A stretch of DNA of 64,000 bases, from positions 1 through 64,000 of the forward strand of contig MBFK01000066.1 of the NCBI GenBank assembly GCA_001704765.1. Reading direction: 5' to 3'. Shown in pieces: positions 1 to 8,005 of the stretch; within the stretch, counting starts at the first letter, position 1; every line of letters begins with the position of its first letter. The position numbers were made by a program, and so were the translations under genes. The notes below the pieces were generated by a model that was not told where the DNA came from, searched no databases, and saw nothing but the letters and a program-made list of their open reading frames with translations. This stretch comes from Sinorhizobium shofinae. Lineage in GTDB: Bacteria > Pseudomonadota > Alphaproteobacteria > Rhizobiales > Rhizobiaceae.

Positions 1-92
1 TGCTCTCCTCAGGTCTTCGACCAACCAAGGCGAATGCTCTCATCCGCCAAGGGGAGCAGCAACCTCATGTATGGGATGTATATAGTTGCGCC

Positions 93-614
93 ATGTCCAA
101 AGACGCGGCTGGAGCAAACATGATCGGCGACGTCTCGGAAAGGTCCTACGAACCGTTGACCTCGGCCGATCTGAGAATGATCAGCTCGGTCGCTCTGCGG
201 AGCCTTCGCGCAGTTTTTGATCGTGCAACAGTGGCCGGCCTCTACCGGGATCGTCTGCTCCTGCTGGCGCTCGCGCAGGGAAGCGCGCTCCACTACCTCG
301 ATGGTACGAGCGGTATAAAGGACTTCGACGTTTGGGCGTTCTTCGAGGCCGGTCCTGCAAAGCCATTTCCGCATAGGAAACGGTGGTGCACCGACCTCGG
401 TCCGTCGCGTTTCGGCAGGCATCCCAACGATGCCGGCTATTCCGGCCGCCGCCTGGATCTCATGGGCCGATCGATCGAAGTGGTCAGCGGCGAAAACGCC
501 GAGGACGCCGTGCGGCGATGGCTCGCCTCAAGCGCAAGATCGGCTGTTGCCCTTCGGCAGAAACCGGTATTCTGCCTGTTTCCGGAGAGTTCCTTCGGCA
601 AGCGAATCAACTGA
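93..614 (+). CDS. putative nucleotidyltransferase-like protein, 173 aa
   Basis: A hypothetical protein. Around residues 63-82 it has a Gly-Ser followed by an Asp-x-Asp (GSALHY...DFDVW), the pattern of the minimal nucleotidyltransferase fold; no other known domain is visible. The catalytic assignment is inference from that short motif only. A second in-frame ATG at 120 (MIGDV) could be the true start, since neither has a good ribosome-binding site. It is alone on the plus strand and faces a convergent pentapeptide-repeat gene. Confidence 0.55.
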   Translation: MSKDAAGANMIGDVSERSYEPLTSADLRMISSVALRSLRAVFDRATVAGLYRDRLLLLALAQGSALHYLDGTSGIKDFDVWAFFEAGPAKPFPHRKRWCTDLGPSRFGRHPNDAGYSGRRLDLMGRSIEVVSGENAEDAVRRWLASSARSAVALRQKPVFCLFPESSFGKRIN

Positions 615-755
615 ACTCCACAGTGCCTTGCGTCTTCTCAGACGCCAAAGGGTCGCTATGGGGTCCTTGAATCGGCTCTGATTTCAGGGAACACGACTGG
701 TTCCGACACCCTCCCCGGCGGTTCGCTGAATTCGTGCGAAGGCAGGATGCTCCGA

Positions 756-1511
756 TCAGTCATCATCGGCGGGGCACGGCCATTTGGCGGGGGCCGTAAG
801 TCCAGCGGGAAGCTTCGTTGCAGCATCGCCGCAAGCAAGATCGATTTGATCCTGAGTAAGCCCCTTCGCGGCCGAAAGGTCCAGCCCCTCGATCCTCGTC
901 AGGAACAGAAAGGCGCGGTCGAAATCGATCGGACCTTCGAAAAGGGCGCCGCTCAAGTCGGCGCGCGAAAGATTGGCCACGGAAAAGCGCGTTCCAGTCA
1001 GAACTGCCTTGCCGAAATTGGCACGGCCGAGTTCGGCCTTTTCGAAGTCGGCCCCCTTCAGCCGCGCGCCGGTGAAATCGGCGCGCTGCAGCTCGGAACT
1101 GACGAACAACGCACCCTCCGCGGAAATGCCGGAGAAGTCGCCACGATAGGCCTCGACCCTGGAGAAGTTCGCTTTATCGGCCTTGGCGCCGGCGAGCGAG
1201 GCACGCACCAATGTGGCCTTCTCCAGATTTGCCGCAGTGAGGTCGGCGCCGCTCAGGTCCGTGGAACCAAAATCCGTATCGATCAGGTTGCTGCCTCTTA
1301 GATCACTCCCACCGAGCATCAGTTGCCGCTTGTTGCAATCCTGCCAGTCCGTCCCGGGTCCAGGCAGGCTCTTGCAATCCGCGGCCGCTGCGCTGCAGGC
1401 AAAGCCCGAAGCGGCGACAGCGACAAGGCATGCAACTATGCCGCCGCGCCGTTTAACGGCCTCGCCTGGGGCCCCTACATGCTTGGCCGATGTCGCTGCC
1501 CACAAAACCAT
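756..1511 (-). CDS. secreted pentapeptide-repeat protein
   Basis: 251 aa. An N-terminal Arg-rich stretch and a hydrophobic segment ending in CSAAAA look like a signal peptide cleaved near residue 44. Residues about 65-205 are a run of A(D/N)L/F-type pentapeptide units (LSGADL, LKGADF, LGRANF, LSRADL), which fold into a right-handed quadrilateral beta-helix. The likely location is the periplasm. Family members range from gyrase-protecting to structural proteins, so the cellular role is unknown. No operon partner is visible; the next gene in the same direction is 210 bp away. Confidence 0.8.
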   Translation of the reverse strand: MVLWAATSAKHVGAPGEAVKRRGGIVACLVAVAASGFACSAAAADCKSLPGPGTDWQDCNKRQLMLGGSDLRGSNLIDTDFGSTDLSGADLTAANLEKATLVRASLAGAKADKANFSRVEAYRGDFSGISAEGALFVSSELQRADFTGARLKGADFEKAELGRANFGKAVLTGTRFSVANLSRADLSGALFEGPIDFDRAFLFLTRIEGLDLSAAKGLTQDQIDLACGDAATKLPAGLTAPAKWPCPADDD

Positions 1512-1723
1512 GTCAGTCCGCCCCCGAGAGGAATGTCCATCTTATTGCCCAACGCGCCGCGACGAAAGCCGCCGCTGCTCCGAATATCGTCTTGTCGGAG
1601 CTACGGTAGCATCGCTTGAATTCAGCGCTTTAAGCGCTGCCTTCCGACATCAAGAAAGCACGACAAGGCGGCCAAAAGTCCCGAAGGATTGGGAGTACCG
1701 TTCCGAGCGCACTTGCCGCTTCC

Positions 1724-2728
1724 CTATTCCGCGACCGCCTGAATTGCGGAGACCTGCCAGACGCCGCCTGGCTTGCGCACGAAAGTCCACAGTTCCACGG
1801 CTTCGGTCGGGCGTTCGGCATCGCCACTGACGACACGGCCCGTCGCGCGATCGCGCATCACGTCGATGCTCTCGTAGCGCATGGCGACCGTCGCATAATC
1901 GGTGCCGCTCTCGTTCCAGGCCTCGGCGACATCGCCTTGGACAAGATGAACGTCGCGGACTTCGTTCCTGAGGCCCTTCGTCGCGTTTTCGCCTAGCTCT
2001 TCGGCGAGATAGGACATGGCTTCCGGGGTCGTCAGCCGGCGCAAGGCCGCGTAGTCTTCCGCCGCGTAGGCCGCTTGCAACTCTTTCAGTATCGTTTCGC
2101 ACCGGTCGAGGTCGCGCTGCTCGATTCCGATCTCATCCGTCTGTCCACCCCCGGCGGCCGCAGACGCTGTTACGGAGGCGGCGGTGGCGCTCACGCCGAG
2201 CCCGCCCCGCCCCTCGCCGATCCGGGGGATGCGGAAGGATGCAGGCACCGTTGCGGATGCTGAAGACTGCGCCGACGCAGATGGTGCCGAATAGGCGGGG
2301 CTCTGCCCGCGACCAAAGAGCCGCATCGCGAAGGAAACGGCGAGGAAGATCAGGCCAAGCTGCAGCAGCAATCCGAGGAAACCAATGCCGCCTCCAAAAC
2401 CGTGGCCGAGCAGCATGCCGAACAGCCCGCCCATGAGCAGACCGCCCAGCATCGACCCCCCGAAACTGTTGAAGAAGCCGGGGCGGTTTGCCGTCCGGGT
2501 CTGCGTCGCCGGGCTGGTCGCGGTCGGCACATTCTGCCGCGGCGTCATGGTCCGCTCGATCGGCGCGGCCGGAGTCGGCGCCGTGCGGGTTACCGGCGCG
2601 GTGGAGAAGGTCCTGCTGCCACGCGAGCCGAACCCGCCGCCCGCCCGCCGCGCCTCGGCGATATCAACCGCCGTCAACATGACCACAAGGCCAACCATCG
2701 CTATCGCCAGAATACGCAGCATTCTCAT
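1724..2728 (-). CDS. Tim44-like domain membrane protein
   Basis: 334 aa from the ATG at 2728; a longer reading frame reaches 2773. I prefer 2728 because it starts directly with a hydrophobic signal or anchor (MLRILAIAMVGLVVM). A Ser/Thr/Pro-rich linker follows, then a Gly-rich membrane segment at about residues 105-150, and a C-terminal Tim44-like domain at about 205-334 (YAAEDYAALRRLTTPEAMSY, ending VWQVSAIQAVAE). Bacterial Tim44-domain proteins are membrane-associated with poorly known roles; mitochondrial homologues anchor the protein-import motor. No partner gene is nearby. Confidence 0.8.
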   Translation of the reverse strand: MRMLRILAIAMVGLVVMLTAVDIAEARRAGGGFGSRGSRTFSTAPVTRTAPTPAAPIERTMTPRQNVPTATSPATQTRTANRPGFFNSFGGSMLGGLLMGGLFGMLLGHGFGGGIGFLGLLLQLGLIFLAVSFAMRLFGRGQSPAYSAPSASAQSSASATVPASFRIPRIGEGRGGLGVSATAASVTASAAAGGGQTDEIGIEQRDLDRCETILKELQAAYAAEDYAALRRLTTPEAMSYLAEELGENATKGLRNEVRDVHLVQGDVAEAWNESGTDYATVAMRYESIDVMRDRATGRVVSGDAERPTEAVELWTFVRKPGGVWQVSAIQAVAE

Positions 2729-3005
2729 CGCTTCCCATTGCAACTCCCGGCCGCAAGGCGGCCACGCAGGCACATATAGAGCCTGGGGTGCGGGAGTTTA
2801 AGGGTGTCGGGACGAATTATAAGGGGAAGCGGGCTGCGACGCTAAAGCATCCCCAGAATGTGGTATCCGGTCTTTCTGCGCGCATCGTTCCAGCACATGG
2901 CAAAGAAACGCCAGCGTTTGTACCACGACGTGCGCGGCAGCAGGTAGCGAACCCGGTAGCGACCAGCCGTGTAGATCCAACGCTGCTAAATCTTGTCGCC
3001 AAACG

Positions 3006-4151
3006 TCAGCTTTGCTTCGTTGCTTCCCGCGCCGCGGTTTGCTCCGATGCGAAAGGGATGGGCGCGATGAAACCGAGCTCAAGCAATTGCCTTGACCCAG
3101 AAAACCGAACGGAATGCTGATTGGCAAAATCGAATTCGCCGGTTTTCTGCAGGTCATTCAACATCTTGCGGTAGATGGCCGCCCCGTCGAAATATTGCCC
3201 ATCGCTTACCGCCTGCTCGATCTTCTCGCGATAATCAGAGAAGAACTTGAAGTGCAGCAATACCCCGGAAATGTCCAAGAAGTTTCTCTCGCACGGCAGC
3301 GGCTGGTGAATGCTGACGCTAAGACTGCAATTCCTGTCCCAGAAGATCAGGGGATATTTGATGAGTTCCAGCACATGCGCGAACTTGCGCTTCCGCGGGC
3401 CGCCCGTGATACTTATCGCCCGTTTGGTGTAGCTGATCTCATATCCGACGCCATCGAAGTGGTCGGCAATTTCCCACGGCATGCGATCGTCGTTGGTGTC
3501 GAGTGTGGCCGACCCGAGCGGCTCGATCGGATACATGTCGAGCATGGGAGCGGCGAGACGCTTTTCGCCCCGCCCTTCGAGTAACCGGATGAGCTTGTCG
3601 AGGCGCTGGTGCTCAGAATCCTGATAGATCAGAAATTCGTCTGAATCGACATTGAGATACCACCGATCGCCCCCGTAGCGATCGAATAGGGCTTCGCGCC
3701 ACTCTCGGCCGCGGCGAGCATCACGGTAACGGAGGGGTGAGCTCCATACATCGACGTCCGCTTGAGAAAGCAGATACTCGCGTGTGCCATCGGATGAAAC
3801 ATCATCGACACAGATGAAACGCGAAACGCCAAGCTTCCTGTAATGCGCCAGGAAGGACGGCATCAGCTTTAGATCGTTATGTGTATTGAAAACGAGCGGA
3901 ATATCATCCTTGGCGAGAGGTCGTTGACCTCCTTCGCGGAGGCAAACGATCTCGATCGCGCGCTTCCTTTTGCGTACCCGGGCCATGAGCTTGTAGGTCT
4001 CATAACGGGTCAGCAAGCGGTCCAGAAGGCTCCTTTGGTTTTGCCCGTTCTCAGAAAGACGAAAAGGGTAGTGAAGATCGCCCAAAATCCGCTCCAGTCG
4101 GCCGCCATGATACGAGCGTTTATCGACATCGCCCCGAGAATTCAACTCCAC
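3006..4151 (-). CDS. family-2-like glycosyltransferase
   Basis: 381 aa with a GTG start at 4151. The start is uncertain, and an internal ATG at the MARVRKRK sequence is possible. The GT-A pattern is visible in the middle: a nucleotide-binding Asp region (ICVDDVSSDGT) and a DxD-type metal-binding motif (NVDSDEF), typical of the Glyco_tranf_2_4 / DUF23-like group. It has no transmembrane segment, so it is probably a cytosolic enzyme modifying a surface polysaccharide. The neighbouring Stf0-type sulfotransferase, on the same strand 62 bp upstream, suggests a sulfated glycan or glycolipid. The substrate is unknown. Confidence 0.75.
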   Translation of the reverse strand: MELNSRGDVDKRSYHGGRLERILGDLHYPFRLSENGQNQRSLLDRLLTRYETYKLMARVRKRKRAIEIVCLREGGQRPLAKDDIPLVFNTHNDLKLMPSFLAHYRKLGVSRFICVDDVSSDGTREYLLSQADVDVWSSPLRYRDARRGREWREALFDRYGGDRWYLNVDSDEFLIYQDSEHQRLDKLIRLLEGRGEKRLAAPMLDMYPIEPLGSATLDTNDDRMPWEIADHFDGVGYEISYTKRAISITGGPRKRKFAHVLELIKYPLIFWDRNCSLSVSIHQPLPCERNFLDISGVLLHFKFFSDYREKIEQAVSDGQYFDGAAIYRKMLNDLQKTGEFDFANQHSVRFSGSRQLLELGFIAPIPFASEQTAAREATKQS

Positions 4152-4213
4152 ACGAGTGGAGCGGAAGCGGCACGTTCCTCGTTGGCCGCCACACGATCTC
4201 GAAACTGTCCCCT

Positions 4214-4984
4214 CTAGAATGCAAAGGGATATCGCGGCTCAAGACTGCGCGTCGCCAGTTTGAAGAAGTTCTTAATCTTCCCGGGTATGTGTTCGCGGCG
4301 ATCATAGGCGTCCAACAAGTCGGCAGATCTGCGATCTTCGTTGAAGCGGGCAATCCATTCGTCAGTCAACTCGTCACGCTGAACTGCCATCGATGTTGGG
4401 AGCTTCCCCGGCAGGGGCACCTTCAGGTGTTCTGCAACGCAAGCGATAAAAGGAGAAGGGTCCGGAACGAGGTCCTCATAGACGAACGAGGTGGACTTCG
4501 CGCCCGCAAGTTCCAGATAACTCTGCCAGAAAGTATAGCTGTCGCGAATATAGAAAAAGCATCTCGCAATCTCTTCGAAATCGTATTGTGCCTCAGCCCT
4601 ACCTTCGATGTGAGCAGCGAAACTGCGCGTTTGTCTCGCCCTGGCGTAAGAAATTGCCTGCCGTAGCGTGTCTTCTCGACGCAGGAAAACAAGCGCCACA
4701 TCATGCATGGACAGACAATACTGAATGAAATCCATTCCGTAGATTTCACGTGTTATGAATAGGTGGCCGGGGAATATCTTCAGCCCGAAATTTCCATTCT
4801 CAGTAGAACTCTTTCTGATGATTTCCTCGAAGAATCCGTCCCACGACAAAGAGCGCGTGTCCAGACGATGGATTTTGGGCGACAGCCATTCGCTCGACTG
4901 CCCCATATTCCCCGAAATATTGATAAGTGAGCCAAGCCAGTTTGAGCCGCTTCTCGCCTCGGTCAAAAGTAAATAGCCGCGCAT
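4214..4984 (-). CDS. Stf0-type sulfotransferase
   Basis: 256 aa. The 5'-phosphosulfate loop of PAPS-dependent sulfotransferases is at the N-terminus (TEARSGSNWLGSLI). A 3'-phosphate-binding region follows at about residues 100-120 (FLRREDTLRQAISYARA). Order and length match the Stf0 family, whose known member sulfates trehalose 2-hydroxyl. The acceptor here is unknown; the adjacent glycosyltransferase suggests a carbohydrate. Rhizobia sulfate Nod factors and surface polysaccharides, but nothing here identifies either. The start codon opens directly on MRGYLLLTEARSG as in the family. Confidence 0.8.
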   Translation of the reverse strand: MRGYLLLTEARSGSNWLGSLINISGNMGQSSEWLSPKIHRLDTRSLSWDGFFEEIIRKSSTENGNFGLKIFPGHLFITREIYGMDFIQYCLSMHDVALVFLRREDTLRQAISYARARQTRSFAAHIEGRAEAQYDFEEIARCFFYIRDSYTFWQSYLELAGAKSTSFVYEDLVPDPSPFIACVAEHLKVPLPGKLPTSMAVQRDELTDEWIARFNEDRRSADLLDAYDRREHIPGKIKNFFKLATRSLEPRYPFAF

Positions 4985-5168
4985 AATTCTCCGTCAGATT
5001 CGTCCTGCAACTTTCCCAGCCGACGGGTGTGCTAAAGACAAATATCGTCGATTTTTGGGGCGTACCGCTTTCGTGCTTCGGCGTGGGCCACCAAGGCCCG
5101 AGGCAAGACCGAGGGCACTGCAGCCGAAGTCTTTGAAGAAGATCGGGCCTTTCGCATTGTTCGGGGTG

Positions 5169-5390
5169 AACGACGCTTCCGATCTCCGCGCACTGGTCGT
5201 CGAGGTACGTCGGCAACTTGCTGAAGGTCAAGATGCGTTCATCGAAGCCCGTGACGTGAAGGAAGCCGCCGATGGCAATGATGTCGCCAACGGCTACGGG
5301 ATGATGTGGGAGACCGCCCGCGACGAGTACCTCAAGGGCTTCAGGAAAACCGGTACAAGGACACCCACCGCAGTTATAAGAGCAGCCTAG
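5169..5390 (+). pseudogene. decayed integrase-like fragment
   Basis: An open stretch reading DLRALVVEVRRQLAEGQD and then TARDEYLKGF, resembling the arm-binding/core-binding junction of phage-type tyrosine recombinases. After about 5345 the likeness continues only in another frame (RYKDTHRSYKSS), implying a frameshift. No catalytic R-H-R-Y region is present. Identification as a recombinase remnant is inference from weak similarity; it lies beside other debris (IS21 remnant, truncated ORF). Confidence 0.35.
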
Positions 5391-5490
5391 GAGCTTGCAA
5401 GGTTTTTAGGCTGACTTCGAGCCGCTCGCTGGGAAGCCCATAGCGTAAATTGCGACCAGCGATCTCGCCCCGTGTGAAGCTGACATCAAC

Positions 5491-5521
5491 CAGAAAAAGG
5501 CGGCCTAGTGCCGCCTTTCGT
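5491..5521 (-). terminator. rho-independent terminator, minus strand
   Basis: A perfect 9-bp stem (AAAGGCGGC / GCCGCCTTT) around a 5-base loop. On the minus strand it is followed by a run of T (CCGCCTTTTTC). It lies about 450 nt downstream of the LuxR-type gene, and nothing else on that strand is a better client. It may also work weakly on the plus strand. Confidence 0.6.
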
Positions 5522-5589
5522 GTACCGCCGCCTTGGATCGCAACGGCGAATGGCTGTCGGTTTCCTGGCTCGAAACCGTCCAATTGCCC

Positions 5590-5754
5590 TTAGATCTTCA
5601 TCGTCAAGTTCCACTGCGTCCGGACTTCGTGCCCGCGCCGCTCGTCCTCTGACAGCCCCAGTTTGTCGAACGTCTTTGCGATGTAGTCGTGCTCGGCCCA
5701 GGCATCATTGCGCGCTCGGCGCTCGCGGATGTATCCGCGAATGATGTCATGCAA
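5590..5754 (-). pseudogene. small ORF or gene remnant, 54 aa
   Basis: A protein-like frame from a TTG: LHDIIRGYIRERRARNDAWA, then KTFDKLGLSEDERRGH, ending TMKI. Composition (charged, helical) looks coding, but there is no ATG and no ribosome-binding site. It is therefore more likely the 3' end of a truncated phage or plasmid gene. No family recognised. Confidence 0.3.
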
Positions 5755-5795
5755 CGCGGTTCTAATTCACTCCGAACCCTCGAACTGCCGAGGAA

Positions 5796-5960
5796 GAGAG
5801 TGATACGATTGCGCGTGTTCGACGAGCTTTCTATGTGCAGAGCTTGTCGGTGAAGAAGATCACCCGTGAGCTGACTGTCTCGCGCAACACGGTTCGCGAG
5901 ATTCTGCGCTCTGATCAGACGAGCTCCGCAGACCAGTTCAGAAAATCGCCGGACCTGGCC
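5796..5960 (+). pseudogene. IS21-family transposase (IstA) N-terminal remnant
   Basis: The frame reads ARVRRAFYVQSLSVKKITRE then LTVSRNTVREILRSD. This is the N-terminal helix-turn-helix of IstA-type transposases, whose consensus includes SRNTVRKVLRS. It has no start codon and runs out into unrelated sequence over the 3' end of the convergent LuxR-type gene, so it is a truncated scar. The integrase core and istB are absent. Confidence 0.6.
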
Positions 5961-5962
5961 GA

Positions 5963-6661
5963 CTACGAACTCACATACAGCCCGCGGCTCTTCTCGCTGG
6001 CGTAGAGGGCAACAGCCATGGCGCGGTTGCGGACGTCGAGCTTGTCGTAGAGATTCTTGAGATGGTACTTGACCGTGTTCTCCGAGATCCCTGTACGCGC
6101 AGCGATTTGGAGATTGGTCCAGCCGTCCGCAAGCACCGACAGCAGTTCGTGTTCGCGCGTCGTCAGGCGTGAAAGGGGGGTGTCGTTTATCTTAGACACG
6201 TCAATATAAGGAATACAGATTCGGCCATGCGCGACCGCTACCAACGTGTCGAATAGGATCGACGGATCGTCGAACTGGTAGCAGTAACCCTGCGCTCCAA
6301 GGCGCACACACCGCTTGAGGATACCAATATCATGGTCATTGGAAAAAATGACGATGCGCGAATGTAGGTCGCGCCGTTGCATCTCGGCAAGTACCTCGCC
6401 GCTATCCATGTCGGACAGCTTCCAGCCGAGCACTGCGAGATCGAAGTCCGGCTCCACGGCCGCGGCCGCCCGGAGAAACGCCTCGCCGGTATGGATGCTG
6501 CCGACCAGATCGAAGCGGGTGTCCTCCTTGATCATGTCGCCGAGCGCGGTAATCACCAACGGATTGCGTTCGGCTACCAGAACTCTAAACCTGATTTCTA
6601 GGGCAGTCGGCATCACATCAATCCCGATACCCTGGTGCTGACCTGTCCGTTCCGCTTTCAT
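5963..6661 (-). CDS. LuxR-family response regulator with degenerate receiver
   Basis: 232 aa from the ATG at 6661, chosen because GGGAGG lies just upstream; the frame stays open to 6760. The N-terminal receiver-like domain (about residues 20-140) lacks the usual acidic pocket: it has VLVAERNP in place of a DD pair and DLAVLGWKLSDMD, with Gly where the phospho-accepting Asp normally sits. The C-terminal LuxR/GerE HTH (about 160-225) is intact (LTTREHELLSVLADGWTNLQ, then NTVKYHLKNLYDKL). It is probably phosphorylation-independent or ligand-gated. No kinase is adjacent. Its place beside the serine-cycle operon suggests, but does not prove, a role in its control. Confidence 0.8.
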   Translation of the reverse strand: MKAERTGQHQGIGIDVMPTALEIRFRVLVAERNPLVITALGDMIKEDTRFDLVGSIHTGEAFLRAAAAVEPDFDLAVLGWKLSDMDSGEVLAEMQRRDLHSRIVIFSNDHDIGILKRCVRLGAQGYCYQFDDPSILFDTLVAVAHGRICIPYIDVSKINDTPLSRLTTREHELLSVLADGWTNLQIAARTGISENTVKYHLKNLYDKLDVRNRAMAVALYASEKSRGLYVSS

Positions 6662-7069
6662 GTGCCTCCCGATTGCGGCGCGTGCCACCTCTTTCCCGAC
6701 TTCTTGCGTTTTGTGTATATGTGCGTCCGGCGGCCGCCCCACGTTGCCACACGTATTCATACCAAGAATTAAATTTTCATTCTAGTGTATTTTTATACCT
6801 GCACGACGCGGTTCAGGCGAATCATAAGGCCGCCAAAATGTACGACCGCCTTCTACTGCACATCGGCCGGCCCACGCTGTTTCCCAGCCGAGCACCGACT
6901 TTCGACGCGCATTGTCAGGCCAAAGTCAATTTTTAGACGTGACAGATGGCTGCGACGACCTGGCATCACTTCCTGGCCGGTACCCGCGCGTTAGGTCCAG
7001 AAGGCTTCAAAAAAAAAATGAGTAGCAGGTGAGAGCGATATGCAAGAGCCATGCTCTGCCAAGTTGTCT
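6662..7069. other. intergenic region upstream of the LuxR-type gene
   Basis: About 400 bases with no supported gene. Two tiny plus-strand frames cross it but have no coding character. It includes an AT-rich patch near 6770-6800 (containing GTATTTTTATAC, a short dyad) that could hold the LuxR-type gene promoter, and an A9 run near 7010. Confidence 0.5.
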
Positions 7070-7801
7070 TCAGTCCTCTCCGCGGCCGCGCGGATAGGAA
7101 ATGATCGAGAGAAACCGGATCGGCAACAGTGTCAGCTCTTCCGGGCCATGCGGCGCGTCGGCGTCGAAGAACAGACTGTCGCCCGGCGTCATGCGGTAAA
7201 GGTTGTTTCCATGCCGGTAAATCACCTCACCTTCCAGCATGTAGAGGAACTCCAAACCGCTGTGCTGAAACGTCGGAAACACGTCAGAATCTTCGGTCAG
7301 CGTGATGAGATAAGGTTCGACAACAACTCCAGCGGTGTTCGAGCCGATGTGGCCGAGCAGGTTGTACTGGTGGCCGGCGCGGGTGCCGCGACGTTCGACG
7401 TCAACACCCTCCCCCGCCTTAACGAATACGGCGCTATGTTCCTCTTCGAAGCGGCGGAAGAAGGAGGTGATTGGGACGCCGAGCGCCCGAGACAGCGTCT
7501 GCAGAGTTGTCAACGACGGCGATGTATTGCCATTCTCGATCTTCGAAAGCATACCAACCGAAATGTCGGTCGCGGCAGCAACGTCAGATACCGTGATGCC
7601 TAGCTTTTTGCGAAAGGCACGCACTTCGTGGCCGATCGCTACCTCCAGCACCTTTTCCCGGGTGTCGCGGATGGCATGCGGATCTTGGGTCAGCGGCGTG
7701 ACACGCGCCAACCCTGCCGCCGTCTTGGGGGCGCCGGCCACAGCCACCGCCTTGCCATTCTTCTTCGAGTTCCCGCGCTTTTCCGCCATTTCCTTAGCCA
7801 T
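7070..7801 (-). CDS. XRE-family regulator with C-terminal cupin
   Basis: 243 aa from the ATG at 7801. A Lys/Ala-rich N-terminal tail precedes an XRE helix-turn-helix at about residues 65-125 (FRKKLGITVSDVAAATDISV, then LSKIENGNTSPSL). A cupin_2 ligand-binding barrel follows at about 155-235 (HSGLEFLYMLEGEVIYRHGN, PGDSLFFDADAPHG). Such proteins usually sense a small metabolite and often regulate a neighbouring catabolic operon and themselves. It is on the same strand downstream of gckA, making it a candidate regulator of the serine-cycle genes. A 15-bp palindrome lies just upstream of its start. Confidence 0.85.
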   Translation of the reverse strand: MAKEMAEKRGNSKKNGKAVAVAGAPKTAAGLARVTPLTQDPHAIRDTREKVLEVAIGHEVRAFRKKLGITVSDVAAATDISVGMLSKIENGNTSPSLTTLQTLSRALGVPITSFFRRFEEEHSAVFVKAGEGVDVERRGTRAGHQYNLLGHIGSNTAGVVVEPYLITLTEDSDVFPTFQHSGLEFLYMLEGEVIYRHGNNLYRMTPGDSLFFDADAPHGPEELTLLPIRFLSIISYPRGRGED

Positions 7802-7819
7802 GCCAATCTCGCTTCGATT

Positions 7820-7834
7820 TTTACTGATAGTAAA
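7820..7834. promoter_or_regulatory. 15-bp palindrome upstream of the XRE-cupin gene
   Basis: TTTACTGATAGTAAA is a perfect 6-3-6 dyad centred about 26 bp upstream of the start at 7801. Position and symmetry fit an autoregulatory operator for the XRE dimer. I saw no second copy upstream of ppc, glyA or sga. Confidence 0.5.
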
Positions 7835-8005
7835 TTTCTTTGCGTTCTTCCACAATGGGAGCCATTCTGCTCGGAATAGAACGGCCAATACACACTGCGA
7901 CTGCAGCGGCGGAACAGGAAAATTTATGGGATCGGCTTCGCGTGCACCGATGGTCCGAGCGCGGGTACCGGGGGCAAACGCCTTCGCCTGTACAGAAGAT
8001 GTATC

